Assembly: GCF_007745175.1 (NCBI RefSeq)
Contig: NZ_CP036271.1
Location: 4,166,314-4,230,313, forward strand
Reading direction: 5' to 3'
Source: Caulifigura coniformis
GTDB lineage: Bacteria > Planctomycetota > Planctomycetia > Planctomycetales > Planctomycetaceae
DNA length: 64,000 nt
A program made the position numbers and the translations under genes. This document shows, in pieces, positions 1 to 9,363 of this stretch. Within the stretch, counting starts at the first letter, position 1. Each line of letters begins with the position of its first letter. Below the pieces are notes generated by a model. The model was not told the DNA's origin. It worked only from the letters and a program-made list of their open reading frames with translations, and did not search any database.

Positions 1-2
1 GC

Positions 3-1649
3 CAGCTCGTCCGCACTCGCACGCCCATCACCCGCACGATGGCCTCGGCATCCGGCGTCATCGACATTGTGCCCTACAGCGACACTGAGTTCTCCATTCT
101 CGGCCTCCAGCTTGGCATGACGGACCTGCTGATCTGGTTCGAAAATGATCCCGAGCCGCTGAAGTATGCCGTCACGGTCATCCGCGACCCGGAACTCGAG
201 GACCGGCGTCGGATCGACTATGGCAAGATCGAACGCAAGCTGCAGATCCTCTATCCCAACAGCAAGGTGTGGCTGATTCCGCTCAGCCGCCGGGTCATCG
301 TTCGCGGCCAGGCCCGTGATCCCGAGGAAGCGACCCGGATCATGCAGACCGTCCGCCTCGAGGTGGCGAACCTCGAATACGCCGGACGGAACATTGGCGA
401 CGACTACGTGAGCGGCGCCGCCTATGACGCGGGAGCCGGCGGAGCCGGGACTGGTCTCGCCAACGGATACAACAACCTGCTCAATTCGTTCGTCGTCGAC
501 GAACTCCGCGTGCCGGGTGAGTTCCAGGTGAAGGTCCGCGTGCGGATCGCCGAGCTCAGCCACATGCAGCTGCGCCGCTACGGCGCCGACCTGGGCGTCG
601 CCTTCAACGACGGACAGAACATCATTCGCAGTTCGATGGCCCAGGTGCCGGTCATCTCGGGCATGTTCGATAACGGCAACGTCAACTGCCTGCTCGATGC
701 CCTCGCCGTCAACGGCACCGCCAAGATCATCGAAGATGCGACCTTCGTGACCCTCAGCGGCGAGCCGGCGGCATTCCTCGCCGGTGGTGAATTCGCGGTC
801 CCGACCACGGTCGGCATCGGCGGGGCCGCCGCCGCGACGACGACGTTCCGCGGTTACGGCACCTCCGTGATTGCGACGCCCACGGTGATTGACAACGATC
901 GCTTCCGCCTGCAGGTCGTGGCCGAACTCAGTGCCCTCAACAACCAGAGCGCCGTCGCCGGTATCCCTGGACTGAACGTGAAACGGGTGCAGACCCGCGT
1001 CGAGCTTCAGGAAGGCCAGACCATTGTCCTCGGTGGCCTCTATGGACGGACTCAGCGGGCGGATGTCTCACGCATCCCGTTCCTCGGCGAGATCCCGGTC
1101 ATCGGCACCTGGATGTTCAACACGAAGAAGGCGACCGAAGACGAGAACGAACTGCTGATCGTCGTCACGCCCGAACTCGTGCGGGCCATCGACTCCGATC
1201 AGCAGCCTCCACTGCCCGGTTTCCACGTCACTCATCCCGATTGCTACGACTTCTGGAAGTACAACCGGACGGAAGGCAATCCCGACCTCGGACACTACCA
1301 GATGCTGCCCTACGGGCATGGCGAGTCATACGCCCAGGACGTCGGCTACAACGTGTTCAATCCCGCCCCGGCTCCCGGGGGGATGGCCCCTCAGTCCGGA
1401 TTCGCCGCGGGCGGATACCAGTCGATGCCGGCTCCCCCGCAAAACGGCGGATACGCCGCTCCCGGGCAGGGACCGGTGTTTGCTCCGAGCGGCGTGCCTC
1501 CGCAGCCGACCATGGCCCCGTCGCCCGCTCCCCAGCAGGTCGGACCTGGCCCACAGGCCTACCGCGGCATGAATCGCGGACCGGTCCAGCAGACGGCTGG
1601 CGTTCGCGGTGTCCCCCGACAGGGCGTTCGCCCCTCGTACAACCGCTGA
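3..1649 (+). CDS. Secretin (Tad/type II secretion outer-membrane channel), 5' end outside window
   Basis: Outer-membrane channel subunit of a Tad (CpaC/RcpA-like) or type II secretion system. The frame is open from the first bases of the window, and the first ATG (position 39) lies inside a conserved pilus-formation N-terminal domain, so the true start is upstream. Visible order: N-terminal pilus domain, a BON-like segment (about residues 60-110), then the secretin core (about 160-385) with the typical VELQEGQTIVLGGL and ending ELLIVVTPELV. The last ~130 residues are a low-complexity Pro/Gly/Gln/Ala tail with no recognised fold. The next gene, an exported Cys-rich protein, may be a partner. 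Family assignment is firm; the exact system (Tad or type II) is inferred. Confidence 0.88.
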   Translation, partial: QLVRTRTPITRTMASASGVIDIVPYSDTEFSILGLQLGMTDLLIWFENDPEPLKYAVTVIRDPELEDRRRIDYGKIERKLQILYPNSKVWLIPLSRRVIVRGQARDPEEATRIMQTVRLEVANLEYAGRNIGDDYVSGAAYDAGAGGAGTGLANGYNNLLNSFVVDELRVPGEFQVKVRVRIAELSHMQLRRYGADLGVAFNDGQNIIRSSMAQVPVISGMFDNGNVNCLLDALAVNGTAKIIEDATFVTLSGEPAAFLAGGEFAVPTTVGIGGAAAATTTFRGYGTSVIATPTVIDNDRFRLQVVAELSALNNQSAVAGIPGLNVKRVQTRVELQEGQTIVLGGLYGRTQRADVSRIPFLGEIPVIGTWMFNTKKATEDENELLIVVTPELVRAIDSDQQPPLPGFHVTHPDCYDFWKYNRTEGNPDLGHYQMLPYGHGESYAQDVGYNVFNPAPAPGGMAPQSGFAAGGYQSMPAPPQNGGYAAPGQGPVFAPSGVPPQPTMAPSPAPQQVGPGPQAYRGMNRGPVQQTAGVRGVPRQGVRPSYNR

Positions 1650-1778
1650 GCACGATGCAGTTCCTGGCGCCGGGCGAAGCCTGTTCGCTCCGCGCCAAGC
1701 GGCCAACACAACCACGGAACACTCTGGAGTTTCAGGGCCTTCAACCGAGGTCCTGGACCTTCCCCCTTGAGGTGCAGA

Positions 1779-2504
1779 ATGTTGAAGCACTGGCGGACTC
1801 TCGGATACGGCGCGATTCTGGGCGGCGTGGTCGGTACGGTCGGTTGCACCTCCCTGCGGCTGCCGGGAATTCACAGCCACAGCCAAGGCTGCGGCTCCTG
1901 CTCGGCGCCGGCAGGGACCTGTGACACCTGTGGGCCTGGTTGCGGACCCGGATACGCCTCCGGATGCGGACCCGGCGGTGCGGGCGATTGCCAGCAGTGC
2001 GGCGGCATTCGTGGCCGCGTGCATGCGTTCTTCCACCGTCGCTCGAACGCCGTCCCCGATACCTTCCCACTCGGAAAGGTCAGCGAGGCCTGGTACTACG
2101 AGATGGAGACGAACGCGGAAGCGGTCGACTTCGTCATCCACGACCTCGACTTCGTCGGCCAGACCACGGAGCTGACGAGCGACGGCAAGGATCATGTCAT
2201 GGAGATCGCGGCCCGCATGCGGGCGCAGCCATTCCCGGTCATTGTCGAACGATTCCCGAACAATGCCGATCCGGAACTCGATGTCGCACGCCGGAACCTG
2301 ATTGCTCAGATCCTGACCGATTTCGGCAACCCGGATGCCCAGCAGCGCGTTGTTGTGGCCCCGTCGTATACGCCCGGATACACCTCGCGGCAGGCCCAGG
2401 CCACCTACTGGCGGCACACTCTCACCAACGGAAACGGCAACAACGGAAACTTCGGCAACAACTTTGGCGGAACCGGAAGCTTCGGCGGCGGCTCTGGCTT
2501 CTGA
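1779..2504 (+). CDS. Exported Cys/Gly-rich lipoprotein of unknown function
   Basis: The ATG at 1779 is preferred over an in-frame TTG at 1767 because GAGG lies 6 bases upstream. The N-terminus is a signal peptide ending in a lipobox-like VGTVGC, so it is probably a lipoprotein. The next ~60 residues are rich in Cys and Gly, with CGSC, CDTC and CQQC pairs. The middle (about 115-190) resembles the C-terminal part of an OmpA-like peptidoglycan-binding fold, including LTSDGKDHVMEIAARM, but this is only a resemblance. The C-terminus is a Gly/Asn-rich tail. It follows the secretin gene in the same direction and could be an accessory of that secretion system. No specific function is recognised. Confidence 0.75.
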   Translation: MLKHWRTLGYGAILGGVVGTVGCTSLRLPGIHSHSQGCGSCSAPAGTCDTCGPGCGPGYASGCGPGGAGDCQQCGGIRGRVHAFFHRRSNAVPDTFPLGKVSEAWYYEMETNAEAVDFVIHDLDFVGQTTELTSDGKDHVMEIAARMRAQPFPVIVERFPNNADPELDVARRNLIAQILTDFGNPDAQQRVVVAPSYTPGYTSRQAQATYWRHTLTNGNGNNGNFGNNFGGTGSFGGGSGF

Positions 2505-2524
2505 TCGTTGAAGATGTGTTCACG

Positions 2525-2545
2525 CGGAGGGCGACCAGCCCTCCG
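2525..2545. terminator. Hairpin between convergent genes
   Basis: A perfect 8-bp stem (CGGAGGGC / GCCCTCCG) with a 5-base loop lies between two convergent genes. There is no T-run, so it is probably a bidirectional structural terminator. Confidence 0.55.
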
Positions 2546-2552
2546 CCACTCC

Positions 2553-3356
2553 TCATCCCGGTCCCTGCAGCGCCGTGAGGAGAGTCCGGCGGTCGTATCG
2601 AAGAGTTGTCTCGATCGCCTCTGAGAAATGGGTCCACGCACCGCGCCTCGGCGAGTCGACGAGCGACAGCGGCGTCAGGGCCGACTTCATGGCGGTCACC
2701 ACAATCGGTTCCGCCGTGCGCGTCGAGCTGGTTTCTGCAGCCGGCCACAGCCCCGTGTAGTCCCGGCTCCGTTCGGGATCGAAGCGGAGCGCCCGAACCG
2801 TCGCCGTCGCCGGAAACACGCTCAGAAGCACATCAGTCCACCGTTCGCACAACCGCCGATGGCGGTCGAGTTCCCGGAGCGACGGAAAATCCAGCGGAGA
2901 GTCGATGATCGTCAGTAGCAGCCGTTTTCGTTGCTGCAGAAGCATCCGTGTGAGGAGCGAAGCGGCGCTCTGGGAACGAAGATGCCGCCGGCCAGGATCA
3001 ATGCTGGACGAGATGAAGGCGGACCAGGTTCGCAGCATGACGTCGGCCCCCGTCATTTCTTCCAGGAGTTCATACAGCGGGCCATCATGGTCCCCCTTCG
3101 TGAACCGGGACAGGCTCGACTGCCAGCTCTGCTCGATGTCTTCGAGAGCCGTCATCGCGCGCAGCAGCGCCGCCCGATCCATGACGACCGCCGCCGAAGT
3201 CGTTCGCATTCGCATCGACAGGGCGGCCGCAAGGCCAGCGAAATCGAGCTGAGTCAACAAGGGGGCTCCCGCAGAGGGCGTTTGAAGGAACGTCCCGCCC
3301 CGCGGGGATCGCGGGCGTCCAAGCCGTTCGAAGTGGAGACTTCGTTTGGCAAACAC
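2553..3356 (-). CDS. Conserved-looking hypothetical protein, function unknown
   Basis: No family is recognised. The product is up to 267 residues, Arg/Leu/Thr-rich and probably mostly helical, with no signal peptide or membrane segment. The frame begins with GTG at 3356, but the first ~33 residues are low-complexity basic sequence. A TTG at about 3257, preceded by GGGAG, starts the segment LTQLDFAGLAAALS and is an equally good start. The gene is flanked by hairpins on both sides (2525-2545 and 3446-3469), so it appears to be a single-gene unit. It is accepted as real because the frame is long and it occupies its own space between terminators. Confidence 0.6.
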   Translation of the reverse strand: MFAKRSLHFERLGRPRSPRGGTFLQTPSAGAPLLTQLDFAGLAAALSMRMRTTSAAVVMDRAALLRAMTALEDIEQSWQSSLSRFTKGDHDGPLYELLEEMTGADVMLRTWSAFISSSIDPGRRHLRSQSAASLLTRMLLQQRKRLLLTIIDSPLDFPSLRELDRHRRLCERWTDVLLSVFPATATVRALRFDPERSRDYTGLWPAAETSSTRTAEPIVVTAMKSALTPLSLVDSPRRGAWTHFSEAIETTLRYDRRTLLTALQGPG

Positions 3357-3445
3357 GATGCCGCCAACGCGCCAACGTCCGCCTCCTGCCCCAGACCCCG
3401 GATTCCCAACGTTTCATGAAGATTTCGTTTCAGCTTCCCGTCGAA

Positions 3446-3469
3446 CCGCGTTGCCAAACGGCAACGCGG
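3446..3469 (-). terminator. 10-bp perfect hairpin after the HisA-like gene
   Basis: CCGCGTTGCC and GGCAACGCGG form a perfect 10-bp stem around a 4-base loop, about 45 bases past the stop of the HisA-like gene. No T-run follows. Confidence 0.6.
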
Positions 3470-3513
3470 GGAACGCCGGATGTCGACTTCAGTCGTCGTT
3501 CCCTCGGCTCGGA

Positions 3514-4233
3514 TCAGCGGATCCGGCCGTCGTGAAGCGCGGAAGCGACGAGCACCCGGTCGGCCCCGGCAGCCACGGCGTCAAGGACATCCTGCTCGCC
3601 GCGAACGCCCCCGCCGGTGATCACTTCGAGCTCGGGCCAGCGCGATCGAATGGCCCTGCAGAGCGGCAGCGTGGGACACCCCTGCCCGGTTCCGACGGCC
3701 GCCAGATCGAGCACCGTCAGGCTCCGAATTCCGGCCTCGACCGCGATGGATGCCACTTCGATCGCAGACGTCGGCCAGTCCGGTGTCGCGATGGGGCGGC
3801 CGTTCATCAAATCCAGGCTGAAGACGAGGCGCTCGCAGTCAACGTCCGAAAGGACTGCGGAGAACTGATCGCGTGATCCGATCGATTCGAGCCCGATGAT
3901 GGGACGAAGTCCCGGAATGGCGACGAGCCGTTCGAGATCTTCGGGCGATTGGATTCCGAGATCGACGTCCAGTTCAACGCCGTACGCCTGGACGTGTGTC
4001 AAGTCGCCCAGCCGGGACCTGCGATCGCAGATGGCATCGAGGTCGGCGATGTAGAACCGCGTGAAGCCGAACGCGTGTGCCAGGGCCAGCAGGACCCCGC
4101 CCGGCTCAACGGAATCGGTCAGGCGGGAAACGATCGGCCGGTACTCGTCTCGCCGGCCGGCAACGCCGCGGACGACCTGGCCTCCTTTCACATCAAGAAC
4201 CGGCAGGAGGCGGCTCCGCAGCGCCTCATTCAT
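3514..4233 (-). CDS. HisA/HisF-related TIM-barrel protein
   Basis: 239 residues with the half-barrel pattern of phosphoribosylformimino-AICAR isomerase relatives: LLPVLDVKGGQVVRG near the start, FYIADLDAI at about residue 60, and VITGGGVRGEQDVLDAVAAGADRVLVASAL at the end split across beta-strands 7 and 8. It differs enough from canonical HisA that it probably does another job; it most resembles the HisA-like group COG1411. Its ATG overlaps the stop of the upstream nucleotidyltransferase gene by 8 bases, so the two are translationally coupled and probably share a pathway. A role in archaeal-type cofactor or C1 metabolism is a hypothesis only. Confidence 0.8.
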   Translation of the reverse strand: MNEALRSRLLPVLDVKGGQVVRGVAGRRDEYRPIVSRLTDSVEPGGVLLALAHAFGFTRFYIADLDAICDRRSRLGDLTHVQAYGVELDVDLGIQSPEDLERLVAIPGLRPIIGLESIGSRDQFSAVLSDVDCERLVFSLDLMNGRPIATPDWPTSAIEVASIAVEAGIRSLTVLDLAAVGTGQGCPTLPLCRAIRSRWPELEVITGGGVRGEQDVLDAVAAGADRVLVASALHDGRIR

Positions 4234-4843
4234 CTCCGGTCTCCAGCGTCGTCAGTAACCGCTCGTAGTCCTCGGGCGTGTCGAGATCCCAGAGAATCGA
4301 GGGATTCTCGACGGGATGTCGGACGACTTCCACGTCTGGGAGGCGTTTGAGTGCGTTGACGCCCTCTGTCGGGGGAAGCTCGCGGACCCGACGGGCCAAT
4401 GCCCATGGCGCCAGGAGGGGATGGCCGTTGCGTTCGTGATACGTGGGAAGGTGCATCGCAGTCGAACGCTCGCGAAAGGCATCAATCAGCAGTTCGAGCA
4501 CAGTTCGCTCGATGACCGGGTGGTCCGCCGGAGAGAGCAGCCAACCGTCGTCGTCAGCCGGCCGGCACGTTCGCGAAATGTGGTCGAGAAGCAGTTGCAC
4601 GCTGTCCCGCATTTCGTCCGGGTCGCTCCCGGCCTCCACCACATGGACGCCCGGGTGGCAGGCCAGCGCCTCTCGCAGGTCCACGTCATCGCTTCGACGA
4701 AGGACGAACACTTCGTCGGTTGCGTGTGCCAACGCGGTGACAAGGTGGTCGATGACGCGCCGATGGCCGACGGGAAGGAGGAGCTTGTGAGTCCGCATTC
4801 GGCGACTGCGCCCCGCGGCGGGGATCAATGCGAAGATTCTCAT
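4226..4843 (-). CDS. MobA/MocA-like nucleotidyltransferase
   Basis: A short NTP-transferase-fold protein. The N-terminus FALIPAAGRSRRMRTHKLLL is the nucleotide-binding signature of the MobA/MocA/IspD superfamily, and LLSPADHPVIE fits the metal-binding Asp loop, followed by YHERNGHPLLAPW. The ATG at 4843 is chosen because GGAG lies 5 bases upstream; an in-frame upstream start at 4873 would add ten unlikely residues. It overlaps the HisA-like gene by 8 bases. The molybdopterin cytidylyltransferase (MocA) pattern is closest, but no molybdoenzyme lies nearby, so the substrate is unknown. Confidence 0.8.
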   Translation of the reverse strand: MRIFALIPAAGRSRRMRTHKLLLPVGHRRVIDHLVTALAHATDEVFVLRRSDDVDLREALACHPGVHVVEAGSDPDEMRDSVQLLLDHISRTCRPADDDGWLLSPADHPVIERTVLELLIDAFRERSTAMHLPTYHERNGHPLLAPWALARRVRELPPTEGVNALKRLPDVEVVRHPVENPSILWDLDTPEDYERLLTTLETGDE

Positions 4844-4942
4844 TGAGACTCCGACTGGGCGGACGACGCTCACCCTTCAGACGCCAGCAATGCCTGGGCC
4901 ACCGGCGAGTTCCGACTGCTCGCGATTCCGGCTGCACGGCAT

Positions 4943-7900
4943 CTATTCCCCCGCCGACAGGAACCGGAATCCCTGCGCGCCAAGGCTGTCGACGAGGTCA
5001 CGGCGCAGATCCGGCGAGCAGGTGACGCTCATCGGCGTCGTCACGATGCACCGCAGGGCAGTCCGCCCCGCGGCGCTGTCATCATGCCCGTTTCCGTTTC
5101 CGTTCTCGTGGCCGTTCGATCTGGAATCTTCCCAGGTGTCCACGAACAGCATGACGGGCGTCTTGCCCGGATAGCGCCCCAGGACGTCCCGGGTGCGCTT
5201 CATATCCTGCTCGGTGTGGTAACCCCGGCTGAATTTGACAATCACCTGCTTCGTGAACTCCTTCTCGGCATCGGCCATCGTATAGATCTTGTTGGCGATG
5301 ATGTTCGGTTCGCGACCCCGGGAATCGACACGCCCCTTCACCAGCACGACCGATTCCGACTTGATGAGCTCGCCCAGGCGGGCATAGTCCTCCGGCCAGC
5401 AGATGCAGCGGACAATGCCGGTGGGATCTTCGAGATCGAAATTGGCGTAGCGGCTGTGGCCGTTGCGGCTGGGCTGCTTGGTCGTCGCCAGTTTGATGGC
5501 CCCGATCATTCCGCCAATCAGGACGTCCTTCCCGTCGCCGAGGCCGTGCAGTTCCTTGACCTTCTGCGAGCTGTACTGCCCGAGCTGGTCGGCAAACTCC
5601 GTCAGCGGGTGGGACGTCATGTAGAAGCCGAGCACCTCTTTCTCGAAGGCGAGCTTCTGGCTGTGTGTCCAGTCTTCGACGGTCGGAAGCGACGCATCGA
5701 CCATCGGACTTCCTCCCGATGTTGACGGCCCCTCGTCGTCGCCGCCAAACAGCGATTTCTGCCCCCGCGCCTTGTCGCGTTGCTTGGATGTCGCGGATTG
5801 AATCGCGCGATCGACCGCCTCGAAATGCTGGGCGCGGGTTCCCTGGGCGGCGAAGCAATCGAGAGCGCCCGCCTTGATCAGGATTTCGAGGTTTCCCTTG
5901 GTCAGGATCTTCGGGTCGATCCGCTCGGTGAGATCGTAGATGTTTTTGTAAGCGCCGTTGGCATTTCGTTCTTCAGCGATCGCCTGCATGCACGCCGCGC
6001 CGACACCGCGAACCGCCCCCAGGCCGAACGCGATCCGCCCCTTGATCTCCTCGGGGGCGAGCTGCATCGCATCGGCTTTCGGCTTCTTCTTGCCGGCCGA
6101 TTTGCCGTTGGCCGCCTCGGGGGGAACGAGCTGCGCATACTTCTCGTCGGTGATGACGCTGAACTCGAGGTCGCTCAGATTCACGTTCGGCGGCAGGATC
6201 GCCAGCTTCATGCGCCGGGCGTCGTCCGAGTGTTCCGAGATTCGCTCCGTCGATTCCATCCCGCACGACAGCAGCGCCGCCATGAACTCCGCGGGATAAT
6301 GCGCCTTGAAGTACGCCGTCTGGTAGGCGATGGCGCCGTACGCGGTCGAGTGCGACTTGTTGAAACCGTAGCCGGCAAACTTCTCGATCAGCCCGAAGAG
6401 TTCTTCCGCCTTCTCCTTGGCCATGCCCTTGTCCTGGGCGCCCACAATGAAGTCTTCGCGGTACTTCGCGATCTCCGCCAGCTTCTTCTTCGAGATGGCC
6501 TTGATGCACTTGTACGAACTGGCCAGCTCGATCCCTCCAAGCCGGTTCAGGATTCGCATGACCTGTTCCTGGTACACCATGACCCCGTAGGTCTCGGCCA
6601 GGACTTCATCGACGATCGGGTGAACGGTCGGGATCGGCTCGCGGCCGTGCTTGCAGTTCACATACGTCATCACCATGCCGCCTTCCAGCGGCCCCGGGCG
6701 ATAGAGCGCCGAGGTGGCGATGATGTCCGCAAACTGGTCGGGACGCATCTTGGTCAGGAGGTCCCGCATACCCCCGGATTCGAGTTGGAAAATTCCCTTC
6801 GTCTCGCCGCGCTGCAGGAGCGCGAAGGTCTCCTTGTCGTCGAGCGGCAGGTCCTTCGGGATGATTTCGATCCCGTGGTGCTTTTTGACGTTCTGGACCG
6901 ACTTGTCGAGAATCGTCAGGTTCCTGAGACCCAGGAAGTCCATCTTCAGCAGACCCGCCTTTTCGACGTCCGTCCACTGGGTGAGTACGTCCTGCTTCCC
7001 CGGAAGACGCTGCAGAGGCACGTATTCCGAGAGCGGCTTGTCGGCGATCACGACGCCAGCGGCGTGAGTCCCGGCGCTCTTCGCAAGGCCCTCGATCGCC
7101 ATCGCGAAGTCAATCACTTCCTTGATCTGCGGGTCCCGCTCGTATTCGTTGCCGAGGTCCGCGCTCTTGGTGAGCGCGTCTTTCAGCTTGATGTTCAGCT
7201 CATCCGGAACCATCTTCGCGATGGCGTCCGCACGCTTGAGATCGACGCCCAGGGCGCGGCACACGTCGCGGACCGCGGCCTTCGCCTTGAGCGTTCCGAA
7301 CGTGCCGATCTGGGCCACGTTGTCGTAGCCGTACTTCTCCTTGACGTACTGGATGACCAGTTCACGGCGATCCTGGCAGAAGTCGATATCGATATCGGGC
7401 GCTTCCGAGCGGTTCGGGTCGAGGAACCGCTCGAACAGCAGGTCATACTGGATCGGGCAGACGTCACTGAGTCCCAGCACGTACGCGACGATGGCGCCGC
7501 AGGCCGAGCCTCTCGCTGAGCACGGAATTCCCTTCGAACGGGCGAAGCGTGCGAAATCCCAGACGATCAGAAAGTAGCTGGCGAAGCCCATTCGCTCGAT
7601 GACGCCAAGCTCGAATTCCAGCCGGTCGATGAACTTTTGCTCCGGCGCATCGCCGTAACGCCACTTGAGGCCGTCGTAGGCGACGTCCTTCAGGTACTCC
7701 ACGTCCGACTTGCCGGGAGGCGGAGCGAAAACCGGGAAGTGCCGCGTCTTGAGATCGAGTTGGATATCGCAGCGGTTCGCGATTTCCTGCGACCGGGCGA
7801 CAGCCTCGCTTTGACGTGGGAACGCGTCGTACATCTGGTCGGGCGAGCGCACGAACAACTGGTCCGTGGTCATCTTCATCCGGTTCTGGTCGGTGACGAC

Positions 7901-8587
7901 CGACTTCGTATTCACGCACAGCAGCACGTCGTGCATCGATGCGTTGTCCTGGCACAGGTAGTGCGCGTCGTTCGTGGCGACGAGCGGCAGACCCATCCGG
8001 TTCGCGAGGTCGATCGTCGCTTCGGCGCAGCTCTGCTGGATCTCCACCCCCGCGTCCTGGATCTCCATGTAGAAGCGGTCGCCGAACAACTCGACGTACC
8101 AGTTCACCAGCTTCTCGGCCTTCTCGCGTTCTTCGGCGAGCAGACTGCGCGACAGCTCGCTCGAGGCGCAGCCGGAAAGGCAGATGATCCCCTCGTGGTG
8201 TCCGGCCAGGAGTTCCTTGTCGATGCGGGGGCGGTAGTGATAACCGTCCAGATAGGCGGACGACGCCATGCGGACGAGGTTCTTGAAGCCCGTCGCATTC
8301 ATCGCCAGCAGCGTCAGGTGGAAGGACGCGTCCTTCATCTTTGTGGCGCTGCGATCGCGCCGGCTTCCGGGCGCGATGTAGGCCTCGTACCCGATGATCG
8401 GATTGATCCCGGCGTCACGCCCCTTCTGGTAGAACTCCAGGGCCCCGTAAAGATTGCCGTGGTCCGTGATCGCACACGAGTTCATCCCCAGGGCCTGCAC
8501 CTGCTTGATCAGGTCGGGGATCTTGGTCGCCCCGTCGAGAAGGCTGTAGTGGGTGTGGCAATGCAGGTGGGCGAACGGACGAGACAT
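4943..8587 (-). CDS. dnaE: DNA polymerase III subunit alpha
   Basis: Replicative polymerase catalytic subunit, 1214 residues. The order is an N-terminal PHP domain (HLHCHTHYSLLDG at the start), a C-family polymerase core with the catalytic pair in APDIDIDFCQDRR (about residue 400) and a later KMDFLGLRNL, the beta-clamp and helix-hairpin-helix region, and a C-terminal OB fold starting at VLIGGMIGAIKL. The ATG at 8587 directly precedes SRPFAHLHCHTHYS and has GGAGG upstream, so the 40 extra residues of the longer open frame are not expected. It is a full-length DnaE1-type protein with no visible damage. The next genes downstream on the same strand are the nucleotidyltransferase pair. Confidence 0.97.
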   Translation of the reverse strand: MSRPFAHLHCHTHYSLLDGATKIPDLIKQVQALGMNSCAITDHGNLYGALEFYQKGRDAGINPIIGYEAYIAPGSRRDRSATKMKDASFHLTLLAMNATGFKNLVRMASSAYLDGYHYRPRIDKELLAGHHEGIICLSGCASSELSRSLLAEEREKAEKLVNWYVELFGDRFYMEIQDAGVEIQQSCAEATIDLANRMGLPLVATNDAHYLCQDNASMHDVLLCVNTKSVVTDQNRMKMTTDQLFVRSPDQMYDAFPRQSEAVARSQEIANRCDIQLDLKTRHFPVFAPPPGKSDVEYLKDVAYDGLKWRYGDAPEQKFIDRLEFELGVIERMGFASYFLIVWDFARFARSKGIPCSARGSACGAIVAYVLGLSDVCPIQYDLLFERFLDPNRSEAPDIDIDFCQDRRELVIQYVKEKYGYDNVAQIGTFGTLKAKAAVRDVCRALGVDLKRADAIAKMVPDELNIKLKDALTKSADLGNEYERDPQIKEVIDFAMAIEGLAKSAGTHAAGVVIADKPLSEYVPLQRLPGKQDVLTQWTDVEKAGLLKMDFLGLRNLTILDKSVQNVKKHHGIEIIPKDLPLDDKETFALLQRGETKGIFQLESGGMRDLLTKMRPDQFADIIATSALYRPGPLEGGMVMTYVNCKHGREPIPTVHPIVDEVLAETYGVMVYQEQVMRILNRLGGIELASSYKCIKAISKKKLAEIAKYREDFIVGAQDKGMAKEKAEELFGLIEKFAGYGFNKSHSTAYGAIAYQTAYFKAHYPAEFMAALLSCGMESTERISEHSDDARRMKLAILPPNVNLSDLEFSVITDEKYAQLVPPEAANGKSAGKKKPKADAMQLAPEEIKGRIAFGLGAVRGVGAACMQAIAEERNANGAYKNIYDLTERIDPKILTKGNLEILIKAGALDCFAAQGTRAQHFEAVDRAIQSATSKQRDKARGQKSLFGGDDEGPSTSGGSPMVDASLPTVEDWTHSQKLAFEKEVLGFYMTSHPLTEFADQLGQYSSQKVKELHGLGDGKDVLIGGMIGAIKLATTKQPSRNGHSRYANFDLEDPTGIVRCICWPEDYARLGELIKSESVVLVKGRVDSRGREPNIIANKIYTMADAEKEFTKQVIVKFSRGYHTEQDMKRTRDVLGRYPGKTPVMLFVDTWEDSRSNGHENGNGNGHDDSAAGRTALRCIVTTPMSVTCSPDLRRDLVDSLGAQGFRFLSAGE

Positions 8588-8758
8588 CGGCAGCAGGTTC
8601 CTCCAGTGAAGAGTGGAGTTTACCGGGAAGGCCCCCTGCTCCTCCAGTTGGTGGACCGGAGAGAAAACTGTGCCTGAAAACGGCCAATGGGATGCTGGCC
8701 AAAGCACGCGAAAGCCAGGATCGCGGCGGCTCAGACGCCGCGCGGCGATTTCGGCGAT

Positions 8759-9151
8759 TCAAGGAAACGTCCCGCCGCGACTCACATAGAACCCGAAACG
8801 GACGGCGAAAACCAGAACAAACTGAATGAACGCGACGATGACCATTCCGGTGGCCCAGAGGAGGCTTGACTTGGTCGCACGATAACTGACGCGAAGCCAC
8901 GGCCAGCAAAGAGCACCTCCCAGCACGAGAGCAGCCGCAGTGAGCCATCCGGTCACCGTATCAAATGTTGCGAGCTTGCCCGCCAGGTAGAAGTCGTGGC
9001 TTTGTATCTCCCGCCGAAACAGCATGACGGACACGATGGCGACGATGTAAGGAAGCAGCACACCGCCGACGGCCAGCAGAGACTCCCAGTTTGCGTGCCA
9101 TCGCGAGGATCGGATTTTGGGCGAGCACTGGTGCGGCTGTTCGTTTCTCAC
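8759..9151 (-). CDS. Small integral membrane protein, unknown
   Basis: 130 residues with three predicted membrane helices: around SLLAVGGVLLPYIVAIVSV, WLTAAALVLGGALCWPWL and LLWATGMVIVAFIQFVLVFAV. The GTG at 9151 is chosen because a strong GGGAGGGG site lies just upstream; a TTG at 9226 would extend the frame by 25 residues with no ribosome site. No family is recognised. It lies upstream of dnaE on the same strand with a 171-base gap. Confidence 0.6.
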   Translation of the reverse strand: MRNEQPHQCSPKIRSSRWHANWESLLAVGGVLLPYIVAIVSVMLFRREIQSHDFYLAGKLATFDTVTGWLTAAALVLGGALCWPWLRVSYRATKSSLLWATGMVIVAFIQFVLVFAVRFGFYVSRGGTFP

Positions 9152-9363
9152 TGTTCTCCCCTCCCTGGAGGTGACAGGCGTCAAGACGCCGGGAAACTCA
9201 CTGTCTTTCCATGTTCCGCGCGACAACCATCTCGCAGAGTGTCACCAGCCGTTGCGACTCCTTCGGAATTGAGGAGTCCAGGCTCGAGCCGCTGTATTGA
9301 TTCACCGCGGCGAGTCGTTCACTGTTTGCAGCGGAACTTGCACCTCTTGCCCAGGCCGTCGCC

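Noticed and set aside
5780-7519. 579-codon plus-strand frame within dnaE
   Set aside because: It lies antisense to conserved polymerase motifs, has no ribosome site and resembles no family.
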